Assembly: GCA_020058145.1 (NCBI GenBank)
Contig: JAGVEP010000516.1
Span: 1-32,516, forward strand
Origin: Phycisphaerae bacterium
GTDB lineage: Bacteria > Planctomycetota > Phycisphaerae > UBA1845 > Fen-1342
Length of the DNA stretch: 32,516 nucleotides
Reading direction: 5' to 3'
The notes beneath the pieces are model-generated. The model was given only the letters and a program-made list of their open reading frames with translations. It was not told the DNA's origin and did no database searches. This document shows, piece by piece, positions 24,930 through 32,516 of the stretch; the first letter of the stretch is position 1; every line of letters starts with the position of its first letter. The position numbers and the translations under genes are program-made.

Positions 24930-24949
24930 TGGGCCGCATGAAGAGTCAA
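24920..24949 (-). promoter_or_regulatory. Promoter of lacI, overlapping the glycoamylase start
   Basis: On the minus strand, TTGACT (24949-24944), an 18-nt spacer and TATCAT (24925-24920). Transcription should begin near 24913, giving a leader of only a few nucleotides. The -10 box shares two base pairs with the opposing -10 box, so both promoters cannot be occupied at once. Confidence 0.6.
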
Positions 24950-26419
24950 ATCACGGTGGCTACGCTGCTTACGTGCACGGCGCTGGCGCTGGGGCCCAGT
25001 GGCTCAGTGCCACCAGCGGATTCTATTCTGCGGACTGCCGAAACCGAAGCGGCGCTCCAATACCGGTTCAGCGACGCCGAGCAGGCCTTGCTCAACGAGG
25101 TCGAGCGGGGTTGCTTCCTGTATTTCTGGAAGGAAGTCGGGCAGCCGGCCCAGCTTGCCAAGGATCGTATGAAAGCCCCCGTGGCGAGTATCGCCGCGAT
25201 CGGCTTTCAGCTCTCGGCTCTGCCGATTGGCGTGGAGCGGGGCTGGATCACGCGGGACGAGGGGCTGCAACGGGCGCGCCGCGTTTTGACGGCGCTCCGC
25301 GAGCGCGACGACAACAAGAAATTCGGCGTGTATCTCCACTATCCGGACCCCAACACCGGCGGGCTTTCCCACGCAGGGTTTGAGATTCTCGCCAGCACCG
25401 TCGACCACGCACTGTTGCTGGCCGGCGTGATTACCGCGGGCCAGTACTTCGGGGGCGAAATCGCGCAGTACGCCGAGCGGTTCGTGGCCGACACCAACTG
25501 GCGGGCGTTCGCGGTGGGCGGCGGCGGCTACCTTTCCATGGGCTGGCGACCGGACGACCCCAAGAGCGTGGCAGGACCTGGCAAGTTCCTGGACGCACAC
25601 TGGAGCTTTGCCAGCGACGAGGAGCGGCTGGTCTACTTCCTGGCGGCCGGGGCCTCCGACCCCAATTTTGCCGTGGCGCCCGAGTGCTACTACCGCCTGA
25701 AGCGCGTCGTCCGGCAGCATGAGAACCGGCCCCCTTTTGTGGCCTCCTGGCCGGGCTCGGCCTTCACGTACGTTTTCAGCCACTGTTGGATCGACTGCCG
25801 CCGCCTCGCGGCCGATGATCCCGCGAGCTTCGGCGTAGCCGGCCCGCGCGTCGACTGGTTTGAGAACTCACGCCGCGCCCTGTTGACCCATCGCCAGCGC
25901 TGTATTGAGCAGTCCGCCCGGTACAAGACCCTGGCGCCCGACCGCTGGGGTCTCAGCCCCTGTTCGGCCCGCGACGGCTACATCGTCCCGGAGATTCAGC
26001 CCAGTGCCAGCGGCAACGACCAGTGGTTTGAAGGTACGGTCGCGCCGTACGCCGCCATCTCCGCGATCATGTTCACCCCTCAGGAGAGCCTGGCCGCCAT
26101 TCGTGCGTTCCGCGCCCTGCAGGACCGGAGCGGCCGGCCGCTCATTTGGCGCGACCCCAACGAGGGCGGCTACGGGTTCGTGGACGCCTTCAATCTCGAC
26201 CAGGGTTTCGCCTGCGACGACTATGTCGGAATCGACGTGGGCCCGACACTGCTCGCCATCGAGAACGCCCGCACGGGTCTGATCTGGAAGCTGTTCATGA
26301 AGGATCCCTCCGTGCGGCGTGCCATGGATCGTCTGGGCTGGCGCGCGAGCGACGACTCGCCGCCGGCCAGCGCCCCCGCTTCCGCACCGACCACGCCGAA
26401 TCCCAGCGATTTGCGTTGA
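24938..26419 (+). CDS. Glycoamylase-domain (GH144-like) protein
   Basis: 493 residues from the ATG at 24938, which gives a short signal-like N-terminus (MKSQITVATLLTCTALALG); an ATG at 24920 lies inside the promoter. Nearly the whole protein is a PF10091-type (alpha/alpha)6 domain: GCFLYFWKEVGQPAQLAKDR, AAIGFQLSALPIGVERGWIT, GGGGYLSMGWRPDD, WGLSPCSARDGYIVPE, GYGFVDAFNLDQGFACDDYV and IENARTGLIWKLFMKDPSVR. The last two align with the dockerin-bearing paralogue at 17946. The domain also occurs inside cyclic beta-1,2-glucan synthases. It likely cuts beta-1,2-type glucan or its oligomers in the periplasm or at the outer surface. It lies directly upstream of the GH94 gene in the same direction. Confidence 0.88.
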   Translation: MKSQITVATLLTCTALALGPSGSVPPADSILRTAETEAALQYRFSDAEQALLNEVERGCFLYFWKEVGQPAQLAKDRMKAPVASIAAIGFQLSALPIGVERGWITRDEGLQRARRVLTALRERDDNKKFGVYLHYPDPNTGGLSHAGFEILASTVDHALLLAGVITAGQYFGGEIAQYAERFVADTNWRAFAVGGGGYLSMGWRPDDPKSVAGPGKFLDAHWSFASDEERLVYFLAAGASDPNFAVAPECYYRLKRVVRQHENRPPFVASWPGSAFTYVFSHCWIDCRRLAADDPASFGVAGPRVDWFENSRRALLTHRQRCIEQSARYKTLAPDRWGLSPCSARDGYIVPEIQPSASGNDQWFEGTVAPYAAISAIMFTPQESLAAIRAFRALQDRSGRPLIWRDPNEGGYGFVDAFNLDQGFACDDYVGIDVGPTLLAIENARTGLIWKLFMKDPSVRRAMDRLGWRASDDSPPASAPASAPTTPNPSDLR

Positions 26420-26444
26420 ACTCGCGGGCACCTCGTGTTATACT
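26416..26444 (+). promoter_or_regulatory. Promoter of the GH94 gene
   Basis: TTGAAC (26416-26421), an exact 17-nt spacer and TATACT (26439-26444). The -35 overlaps the stop codon of the preceding gene. The expected start of transcription is near 26451, inside the LacI-type operator. Confidence 0.65.
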
Positions 26445-26446
26445 AC

Positions 26447-26460
26447 TGAAAACGCTTTCA
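26447..26460. promoter_or_regulatory. LacI-family operator (TGAAAACGCTTTCA)
   Basis: A 14-bp pseudo-palindrome TGAAAnCGnTTTCA with a central CG, the classic form bound by LacI/CcpA-type regulators. It starts 2 bp after the -10 box and covers the predicted start of transcription, an ideal place for repression. The LacI-family gene is 1.5 kb away. Confidence 0.75.
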
Positions 26461-26516
26461 TCCGGTCGGACACGGCAAGGCTGCGGCGTTTCTTGTGCGT
26501 TTATCGGACACACCTG

Positions 26517-28982
26517 ATGACGACCGTCGTGAGGGTTCCTGCAACCCTCGTTGAACATCGTGCTGCTCCGTCCGCGGTGGCGAATCGCTATGGGCATTTT
26601 GCCGCCGACGGCAGCGAGTACTTGATCACAGACCCACAGACTCCGCGCCCCTGGGTCAATGTTATCGCCAATCCCCGCTTGGGCCTGGTGGTCAGCCATA
26701 CAGGCAGCGGTTTCACGTGGGTCGATAACTCGCAGCTCGCCGTGCTCACCCGTTGGCAACAGGATCTTGCGCACGACTCGTCCGGCAAGTTCCTCTATGC
26801 GCGCGACACCGCCACGGGCGAAATCTGGTCGCTCTCCCCGGCCCCCGTCTGGCCACGCTATGAACGATACCTCTGTCGTCACGGCCTCGGCTACACCTGC
26901 TTTGACACGACCTTCGGCGGTATCCAGGCCAAGTGGACGCTTTTCTGCCACACGCGCGAAACCATCGAGTTTTGGCGCGTCGAGCTGTGCAACCACAGCG
27001 ATCGGATTCGCCGGCTGGAACTGACCGCGCTGCTCGAATGGAATTGCGGCGTGGCGCCTGCGCCGCGCCGTGAGTTCCAGAAGCTCTTCCTGGAGACGGA
27101 ATTCGACCTGTCCCGGCGGACGATCTACGCGCGCAACCACATGTGGGAAGTCCCCTCGGCGCGGCATGGGCACTGGAATGCCGATTTCCCTTACGTCAGC
27201 GCCTTTGGCTGTACCGCGCCGGTGGTTGCCGCCCAAGGCGACAAGGCGGCGTTTCTCGGCCGCAACGGCGACCTGCGCGCCCCCGAAGCCCTGCGCCAGA
27301 GCCTGTGGAAACCCGAGTTCGGCCGCCACAGCGATCCCATCGCGGCCTTGCGCAATGTCGTCGATGTGCGTCCCGGCCAGACCGTACGGCTGGGCTATGT
27401 GCTGGCCGTCGCCGAATCGCGCCCCGCAGTGGAACGGCTGCTGGAGCACCGGGCGCGGTGGTCCGACGCGGACGGCGCAGTGGACGCGCTGGACAGCGCC
27501 TTGCTTGAAACTCAATCCGCCTGGCGTGAGCGCCTGGCCGCCAGCCGCATCGCTACGCCCGAGCCCGCCTTGAACTACCTGGTGAACGACTGGGTGCGGT
27601 ATCAGGCCATCTCTGGACGAATCTGGGGCCGCTGCGGCTATTACCAGCAGAGCGGCGGCTACGGTTTCCGCGATCAGCTTCAGGATTCGCAGGTCTGGCT
27701 GACGATCAACCCGCAGAAGTGCCGGGACCAGATCAATCTCCATGCAGCCCACCAGTTCGCGGACGGCTCGGTTTACCACTGGTGGCACCCGCTGACGGAG
27801 CAGGGCCACGTCACGAAGATGACCGACGACCTGCTCTGGCTGGCGTTCTGCACCGCGAACTACATCAAAGAGACCGGGGACCTCGGGGTCCTCGGCGATC
27901 TCGCACCCTTCCTCGACGACGGCCAGCGGTATCCGCTGCTGGAGCACGTGCAGCGCGCCTTTCTCCGGGTGTTCAAACGTACGAGTGCCCGCGGTCTGCC
28001 GTATATCGGGGCGGGGGACTGGAACGATGGCTTGAGTGCCGTCGGACTGCAGGAGCGCGGCGAGTCGGTTTGGCTGGCGCATTTTCTGGTCGGATTGCTG
28101 GCGGATTGGGCGCATATTTACGCCCAGGTCGGCCAGCCGGAGCGGGCGACGGAGTTCCGGGAGCGCCGCGCACAGTTGATCGCGGCGATCAACGAACACG
28201 CCTGGGACGGCGCATGGTACATACGGGCCACGCTCGACGATGGTGCCAAGCTGGGCAGTCACGAAAACCGCGTGGGCCGGATTTTCCTCAACGCGCAGAC
28301 GTGGGCCGTGCTCAACGATGTGGCGCCGCCCGAGCGGGCCAGGCAGTGCATGGCCGCCGTGCGTCAACACCTGATTACCGAAGCCGGCGCTTTGCTGCTG
28401 GCGCCCGCTTTTGACCAGCCTATTCCCGAAATCGGGTACATCACCCGCTACGCCCCGGGCCTGCGCGAGAATGGCGGTGTTTACACGCACGCCGCCACGT
28501 GGTGCCTCGCGGCGGCGTGCAAGCTGGGGGACCACGAGCTGGTCGGGCACCTGCTCACGGCCATCAACCCGGCGCTTAAGGATCCGGAACGCTATTGGGC
28601 GGAGCCCTACGTCCTGCCCGGCAACGTTGACGGCCCCGACTCGCCGCACCATGGTCGCGCGGGCTGGACCTGGTACACCGGCGCGGCGCAGTGGCTACAC
28701 CGTGTCGTGACGGAGTGGGTACTCGGTGTCCGCCCCGAGTGGGACGGCCTGCGCATCGCCCCCTGCCTGCCGCCCGGCTGGCAGCACGCCACCCTGACGC
28801 GTCCGTATCGCGGCTGTTCGTACCAGATCCGCATCGCGCGTGCGTCTGCGGAAGAGGTCCACGCTTGGCCGGCGCACATGCGTGCGCAGGTCACGCTGGA
28901 CGGACAGAGCTTACCCACCAATTGCATTCGGCCCCCCGCCCAGCCCGACGTGCGCCACGACGTGCTGGTGCGGTGTCGGTGA
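26517..28982 (+). CDS. GH94-family glycoside phosphorylase
   Basis: 821 residues, close to cellobiose-type phosphorylases. The N-terminal beta-sandwich starts NRYGHFAADGSEYLI, then PWVNVIANPRLGLVVS and GSGFTWVDNSQLAVLTRWQQ, which is closer in style to the GH94 part of cyclic beta-1,2-glucan synthase than to cellobiose phosphorylase. The (alpha/alpha)6 barrel contains YGFRDQLQDSQVW, GAGDWNDG (residues 498-505, carrying the general-acid Asp) and DGPDSPHHGRAGWTWYTGAA for phosphate and sugar binding. No signal peptide, so cytoplasmic. It would split an imported beta-glucan oligosaccharide with phosphate to glucose 1-phosphate. The start at 26517 lies downstream of the promoter; an earlier frame start at 26319 is excluded if the promoter is real. 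Linkage specificity is unproven. Confidence 0.92.
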   Translation: MTTVVRVPATLVEHRAAPSAVANRYGHFAADGSEYLITDPQTPRPWVNVIANPRLGLVVSHTGSGFTWVDNSQLAVLTRWQQDLAHDSSGKFLYARDTATGEIWSLSPAPVWPRYERYLCRHGLGYTCFDTTFGGIQAKWTLFCHTRETIEFWRVELCNHSDRIRRLELTALLEWNCGVAPAPRREFQKLFLETEFDLSRRTIYARNHMWEVPSARHGHWNADFPYVSAFGCTAPVVAAQGDKAAFLGRNGDLRAPEALRQSLWKPEFGRHSDPIAALRNVVDVRPGQTVRLGYVLAVAESRPAVERLLEHRARWSDADGAVDALDSALLETQSAWRERLAASRIATPEPALNYLVNDWVRYQAISGRIWGRCGYYQQSGGYGFRDQLQDSQVWLTINPQKCRDQINLHAAHQFADGSVYHWWHPLTEQGHVTKMTDDLLWLAFCTANYIKETGDLGVLGDLAPFLDDGQRYPLLEHVQRAFLRVFKRTSARGLPYIGAGDWNDGLSAVGLQERGESVWLAHFLVGLLADWAHIYAQVGQPERATEFRERRAQLIAAINEHAWDGAWYIRATLDDGAKLGSHENRVGRIFLNAQTWAVLNDVAPPERARQCMAAVRQHLITEAGALLLAPAFDQPIPEIGYITRYAPGLRENGGVYTHAATWCLAAACKLGDHELVGHLLTAINPALKDPERYWAEPYVLPGNVDGPDSPHHGRAGWTWYTGAAQWLHRVVTEWVLGVRPEWDGLRIAPCLPPGWQHATLTRPYRGCSYQIRIARASAEEVHAWPAHMRAQVTLDGQSLPTNCIRPPAQPDVRHDVLVRCR

Positions 28983-29087
28983 GGAGCGTTTCTGCCGGGC
29001 GGGAGCATGTGCTCACGGCTGACACGGCCGTGGCATCCTCGAACCCTCCCGCAGCGCCGTTACAGTCGCGGTCTTGATCAACCCCGC

Positions 29088-29112
29088 GTGTGGCCGTGGC
29101 CAGCGGCCACAC
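29088..29112. terminator. Hairpin at the end of the ABC operon
   Basis: GTGTGGCCG and CGGCCACAC form a perfect 9-bp stem around a 7-nt loop. It lies 1 bp beyond the stop codon of the permease gene at 29114, between convergent genes. No U-run is present, so the terminator role is probable but not certain. Confidence 0.55.
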
Positions 29113-29113
29113 C

Positions 29114-29992
29114 TTACCCCTTCAGGCCCGTCGTCGCGATTCCGCGAATGAAGGTCCGCTGCGCGAACAGGAAGAGGATCACGACCGGCAGCACGATCAG
29201 CGTGGAGGCGGCGAGCAACTGGTTCCAGGGCGTGTCGCCCGAGCGGCTTTGGAGGAACTGCAGCCCCAGGGCAAGCGTGAACTGGTCCTGGTGCGACAGG
29301 TAGATGAGCGGGCCGATCAAGTCGTTCCAGACCGCCAGGCAATGAAACAACGCGACAACCGCCAGCGCGGGTTTGGAGAGCGGGAGCATGATGCGCCAGA
29401 AGCAACCCCAGCGGCTGCAACCGTCGAGCATCGCCGATTCTTCCAGCTCCCGCGGCAGCCCCAGGAAGAACTGCCGCAGCAGGAAGATGTTGAACGCGCT
29501 GCCGAACCAGGCGGGGGCCCAGAGGGGCCGAAATGTGCCGATCCAGCCGAGGTATTTGAAGATCATGTAGGTCGGCACCATGATGACCGGGAAGGGGATC
29601 ATCATGGTGGCCAGGCAGATCGCGAACATCAGGTTGCGGCCGGGGAAGTTGAGGCGCGCGAAGCCGTAGGCGGCGATCGAACTGGACAGGAGCATGCCGA
29701 TCAGGCTCAGCACCGTGATGATCAGCGTATTGCGCGCGTAGAGCACGTAGTTGAACGCGCCGCGTTCGACGGCGCGATCGCCGGTCGTCGCCGTGTCCTG
29801 GCCGACGCTCACACCGATCACGGCACGGTAGGCGTCCAAAGTTGGGTGCGCGGGGAGCGGGTCGGGCCGGAAGACTTCGCGCGTGGGCTTGAGCGAGACG
29901 CTCACCATCCAGAGCAAGGGGAGCAGGAACGCCGCCGCCGCGAGCGCGAGCAGCAGGTAGGTGAGAATCCGTTTGGCCGCGGACGGGTTCAT
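29114..29992 (-). CDS. ABC sugar transporter permease (MalG type)
   Basis: 292 residues with six predicted membrane helices, starting at ILTYLLLALAAAAFLLPLLW, and the periplasmic loop after SVSLKPTREVF typical of MalG-type subunits. The EAA loop that contacts the ATPase reads EESAMLDGCSRWGCFWRIML, then PLSKPAL. The start overlaps the stop of the upstream permease by one base (TGATG), so translation is coupled. It completes the membrane channel for sugar import together with the next gene. No ATP-binding subunit lies in the window, as is common when one shared MsmK/UgpC-type ATPase serves many such importers. Confidence 0.95.
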   Translation of the reverse strand: MNPSAAKRILTYLLLALAAAAFLLPLLWMVSVSLKPTREVFRPDPLPAHPTLDAYRAVIGVSVGQDTATTGDRAVERGAFNYVLYARNTLIITVLSLIGMLLSSSIAAYGFARLNFPGRNLMFAICLATMMIPFPVIMVPTYMIFKYLGWIGTFRPLWAPAWFGSAFNIFLLRQFFLGLPRELEESAMLDGCSRWGCFWRIMLPLSKPALAVVALFHCLAVWNDLIGPLIYLSHQDQFTLALGLQFLQSRSGDTPWNQLLAASTLIVLPVVILFLFAQRTFIRGIATTGLKG

Positions 29993-30879
29993 CAGAGGCC
30001 TCGGTAGTGTACGGTTCGGCGGCTAAGTAGAAATACCAGGCCGGTGAGGGCCAGAATGATCAGGAACTGGACCCAGGCCAGTGCGCTGGCATACCCCATT
30101 TTCAGATAATTGAACGCGTTGTCGAAGAGGTACATGGTGTAGAAATAGGTCACGCGGTCGGGGCCGGGGCGCGTCCGCCACATCATGTAGGGCAGCGCAA
30201 AGACCTGCCACGAGGTGATAATGCCCATGATCACGTTGAAAAGGATGACGGGGCTGATGCCCGGCAGGGTCACGTGCCAGAGCTGGCGGGAGGCAGAGGC
30301 GCCGTCGAGCTTGGCCGCCTCGTACAGTTCCTCGGGAATCTCCTGCAAACCCGCCAGGTAGATCACGACCGGCGAGCCGATAAACCACAGGCTGACCAGG
30401 ACGAGCGAGACCATCGCCCAACGCGGGGATTCCAGCCACAGCGGGGGCTGCGCCACGCCGACGGTCCGCAGCGACGTGCTGAGCAGGCCGTACTCCGGGT
30501 TCATCATCCACATCCAGACGACGCCGGCGGCGACCAGCGGGACGATGGTGGGCACGAAGATGCAGGCGCGGAAGAAAGCCTGCCCGCGAACGCGCTGATT
30601 GAGCAGAATGGCCAGCAAGACCGCGAGCACCGTGCCGACCGGGATGGCGGTGCTCGCGTAGATCACGGTGTTCCAGACCGCCTTGTGAAAGACGGCGTCG
30701 TGGACGAGTTGCTGATAGTTGGCCAAGCCGACGAAGACCGGCGGCTGCAGCAGGGGATAGTCGCAGAAGCTGATATACAGGGAGATAACCATCGGCCCGG
30801 CGAGTAGCAGCAGAAAGCCCAGCCACCACGGCGCGGTCCACAGCAGGCCGGTGAAGAGCGAATGGCGCGCCGGTCTCAC
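29992..30879 (-). CDS. ABC sugar transporter permease (MalF type)
   Basis: 295 residues, six predicted membrane helices, starting near LWTAPWWLGFLLLLAGPMVI with SLYISFCDYPLL after it, as in MalF/UgpA-type permeases. The EAA loop reads EELYEAAKLDGASASRQLWH, then VTLPGISP. The GTG start at 30879 overlaps the stop of the binding-protein gene by four bases (GTGA), and its stop touches the next permease, so the three genes form one tightly coupled operon. Confidence 0.95.
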   Translation of the reverse strand: MRPARHSLFTGLLWTAPWWLGFLLLLAGPMVISLYISFCDYPLLQPPVFVGLANYQQLVHDAVFHKAVWNTVIYASTAIPVGTVLAVLLAILLNQRVRGQAFFRACIFVPTIVPLVAAGVVWMWMMNPEYGLLSTSLRTVGVAQPPLWLESPRWAMVSLVLVSLWFIGSPVVIYLAGLQEIPEELYEAAKLDGASASRQLWHVTLPGISPVILFNVIMGIITSWQVFALPYMMWRTRPGPDRVTYFYTMYLFDNAFNYLKMGYASALAWVQFLIILALTGLVFLLSRRTVHYRGL

Positions 30880-32234
30880 CGCGCACCTCCCCGGCGATGG
30901 GCCGCCATGCGTTCGTAGTCCGCCACCACGCTATCCACTTTCGTTTGCGTCATGCGAATGGCCTCGGCGGGCTCGCGCGCCTCGCGCATCACGGTCTCCA
31001 GCAGGTACAGCATCTCCGTCCACGCCTCAGCCCAGGTCGGCATGGAGGGATAGCCGAACACTTCGGGCGAGGTGGCCATTTCATCGAACACGTGGATGTG
31101 CGGGTTGGGATGCCGGGCAAAGAACTCGGAGCCGGGGAGGCGATAAGGCGATACTTTGCCGTGCGCTTGGCACAGTTCCTCCATGACTTCCTGGCGGAGA
31201 ACGTATTCTAGAAACACCATGGCCTCGCGCGGGTGGCGGGCACCGGTGGGAATGACGAACACGTCCTCGCTGGCGAAGACGTGCTGGCGCTCACGCGTTA
31301 CCGACGGAAACGGCGCGACGCCGTAATCGAGATCCGGCGCATAGACCCGCGCCCAATTGGCCAGCCACGGCCCCTGGAAGACCATCGCGAGCTGACCGCT
31401 CAGGAAGGGGTTCTGGGCACTCTCGATGGCCGCGGAAGTGCCCTCGAATTGCAGGACCCGGTCGTTGCCGACCGCCGTCCGCAGCTCGCGGACCCAGCCG
31501 AGCGCCGCGTGGGTCGCGGGTGTGTCGAGCGTGAAGCGCCGGCCATCCCAGAGCTGGCCATCAAAGAAATAAGGCCAGATCCAGGTCCACCAGCCGAGCA
31601 TGGCCGGCGAAACGGTGAAGCCGAGCTGGACGATGCGACCCGCGCGGGGGTTGGTTGGGTCGCCGCCCTCAAAGCGGGTCAGCCGCTGGGCGTATTCGTT
31701 CAATTCCGCCGTGGTCTGCGGCGGATGATCCGGATCGAGGCCCGCGGCGCGGAAGAGGCTGCGGTTGTAGTAGAGCGCAATGGTGTAGGGCGTGCTCGGT
31801 AGCGCGTACAGCTTGCCATCGTAACGGCAGATGCTGAGCCAGATTGGCTTGAAGGCGTCCAAGTCGAGGCTGAACTCGCGCGCCAGGTCGTCCAACGGCC
31901 GCAACGCGCCCTGATCGGCGTATGGCGGGACAAAGCGATCGGGCAGGCCCGCGACGTCGGGGGGGTCGCCGCCGGCGGCGGAAATCAACATGCGCTTATC
32001 GACGTCGCCCAAGGCGTTGTAGTCGACCCAGATGCCGCGTCGCGTCCCCTCGGTTTGGTTGAACCGATCGACGATGCGCTGCATGGCCTGGCCTTCGACC
32101 CCGGTCCACTTTTCCCAATAGCGGACGATGGTCCGGTCCGGCGGAACCTCGTGAAGGCCACGCGGCCCGAAGGCCAACAGCCCCGCCGCGGGCAGCCCGA
32201 GCACGAGCACGAGGATAACGCCGCGAATGTTCAT
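30876..32234 (-). CDS. ABC transporter sugar-binding protein (family 1)
   Basis: 452 residues. The N-terminus MNIRGVILVLVLGLPAAGLL is a hydrophobic segment without a lipobox cysteine, so the protein is probably held by an uncleaved anchor or released. The mature part starts TIVRYWEKWTGVEGQAMQRI, a style seen in oligosaccharide-binding proteins of planctomycetes and verrucomicrobia. Further motifs are AGGDPPDVAGLPD, YALPSTPYTIALYYNRSLFR and FLSGQLAMVFQGPWLANWAR. It should capture the oligosaccharide released outside the cell and deliver it to the permeases. It lies 7 bp downstream of the GH1 gene and overlaps the MalF gene. Confidence 0.93.
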   Translation of the reverse strand: MNIRGVILVLVLGLPAAGLLAFGPRGLHEVPPDRTIVRYWEKWTGVEGQAMQRIVDRFNQTEGTRRGIWVDYNALGDVDKRMLISAAGGDPPDVAGLPDRFVPPYADQGALRPLDDLAREFSLDLDAFKPIWLSICRYDGKLYALPSTPYTIALYYNRSLFRAAGLDPDHPPQTTAELNEYAQRLTRFEGGDPTNPRAGRIVQLGFTVSPAMLGWWTWIWPYFFDGQLWDGRRFTLDTPATHAALGWVRELRTAVGNDRVLQFEGTSAAIESAQNPFLSGQLAMVFQGPWLANWARVYAPDLDYGVAPFPSVTRERQHVFASEDVFVIPTGARHPREAMVFLEYVLRQEVMEELCQAHGKVSPYRLPGSEFFARHPNPHIHVFDEMATSPEVFGYPSMPTWAEAWTEMLYLLETVMREAREPAEAIRMTQTKVDSVVADYERMAAHRRGGAR

Positions 32235-32241
32235 ACGTGGA

Positions 32242-32516
32242 TCATGACTGCCTGGGCGTGGAAAACGCCACGGGGATTTCGGAACCGTTACTGGCGATCA
32301 GCCGCGCGTACCAGTGCCCACTAGCTTTGATCGTCCGGTTGAGCGTCGCGCGGTCGCAGCGTACCAGACCGAAGCGCCGGGCGAACCCTTCCGCCCACTC
32401 GAGGTTATCCAGCAGCGACCAGACCAGGTACCCGCGCAGGTCTACGCCCTCGGCCAGTGCCCGGCCAGCCGCGGCGATGTGGTCACGCAAGTAGGTAATG
32501 CGGCCTTGGTCATCCA
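32242..32516 (-). CDS. GH1 beta-glucosidase, C-terminal part (runs off the window)
   Basis: The last 91 codons of a gene whose 5' part is beyond the window end. The sequence reads DDQGRITYLRDHIAAAGRAL, then DLRGYLVWSLLDNLEWAEGF and RRFGLVRCDRATLNRTIKAS. These match the GH1 C-terminus, in which YxxWSLLDNxEWxxG binds the glucose unit. The catalytic Glu residues lie further upstream and cannot be checked. The stop is 7 bp before the binding-protein gene, so it heads or belongs to the ABC operon. It would release glucose from imported beta-gluco-oligosaccharides. Confidence 0.88.
   Translation of the reverse strand, partial: DDQGRITYLRDHIAAAGRALAEGVDLRGYLVWSLLDNLEWAEGFARRFGLVRCDRATLNRTIKASGHWYARLIASNGSEIPVAFSTPRQS

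Noticed and set aside
26295-28652. A 785-codon open frame antisense to the GH94 gene, and similar long antisense frames at 17481-19364, 4940-6079 and 9861-10745
   Set aside because: High GC content and strong codon bias leave the opposite strand open. The products are rich in Arg, Gly and Val without domain motifs, while the sense proteins are clearly recognisable.
1-32516. CRISPR arrays, intact insertion sequences or prophage modules
   Set aside because: No regularly spaced repeats of 24-40 bp, no transposase and no phage structural or packaging gene were seen on either strand; the only mobile-element trace is the integrase fragment.

Overview
The window is about 32.5 kb of GC-rich DNA that reads as a Planctomycetota genome, most likely of the Phycisphaerae type. 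The evidence is secreted proteins ending in dockerin-like EF-hands of the form GDxNxDGxVxFDDIxPFVxCL, an ECF sigma factor next to a transmembrane Ser/Thr kinase with TPRs, a small DIRxLLxxxPFxxFRVxLxxG protein, and a degraded integrase of the kind common in that phylum. No ribosomal RNA or housekeeping operon is present, so the assignment rests on gene style only.

Left part (1-12 kb). A sugar-dehydrogenase-like lipoprotein and an ECF sigma factor lie on the minus strand, followed by a solitary fliM. A divergent small protein with three zinc ribbons comes next, then two secreted dockerin-bearing proteins (a 13-repeat propeller-like protein and an Ig-like protein). An ECF sigma factor plus kinase-TPR signalling pair runs on the plus strand.

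Middle part (11.8-17.9 kb). This is a patchwork: an exact 83-bp tandem duplication, a DUF962/Mpo1-like membrane protein, an unassigned protein, a DUF4139 secreted protein bracketed by three different 8-bp tandem repeats, a DegT/DnrJ/EryC1 aminotransferase, a small planctomycete protein, a tRNA with anticodon CAT, and a frameshifted integrase fragment beside that tRNA.

Right part (17.9-32.5 kb). This looks like one carbohydrate-utilisation locus. It has two glycoamylase/GH144-like (PF10091-type) proteins, one carrying a dockerin. It also has a 1058-residue secreted (alpha/alpha)6-type protein with discoidin-like modules, a LacI-family regulator, a GH94-type phosphorylase, two ABC sugar permeases with their solute-binding protein, and the 3' end of a GH1 beta-glucosidase. 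The expected flow is extracellular cleavage of a beta-glucan, ABC import of oligosaccharides, then intracellular phosphorolysis and beta-glucosidase action. The adjacent PF10091-type and GH94 proteins match two consecutive modules of cyclic beta-1,2-glucan synthase (NdvB/ChvB), so beta-1,2-glucan (sophoro-oligosaccharide) is the best guess for the substrate; this is inference.

Regulation is unusually readable here. The GH94 gene has a good sigma-70-type promoter with a near-perfect LacI-family operator (TGAAAACGCTTTCA) over its start of transcription. The lacI gene and the divergent glycoamylase gene have interlocked promoters whose -10 boxes overlap. Several genes in the window have a -10-like box only 6-8 nt upstream of the start codon, which suggests leaderless transcripts.
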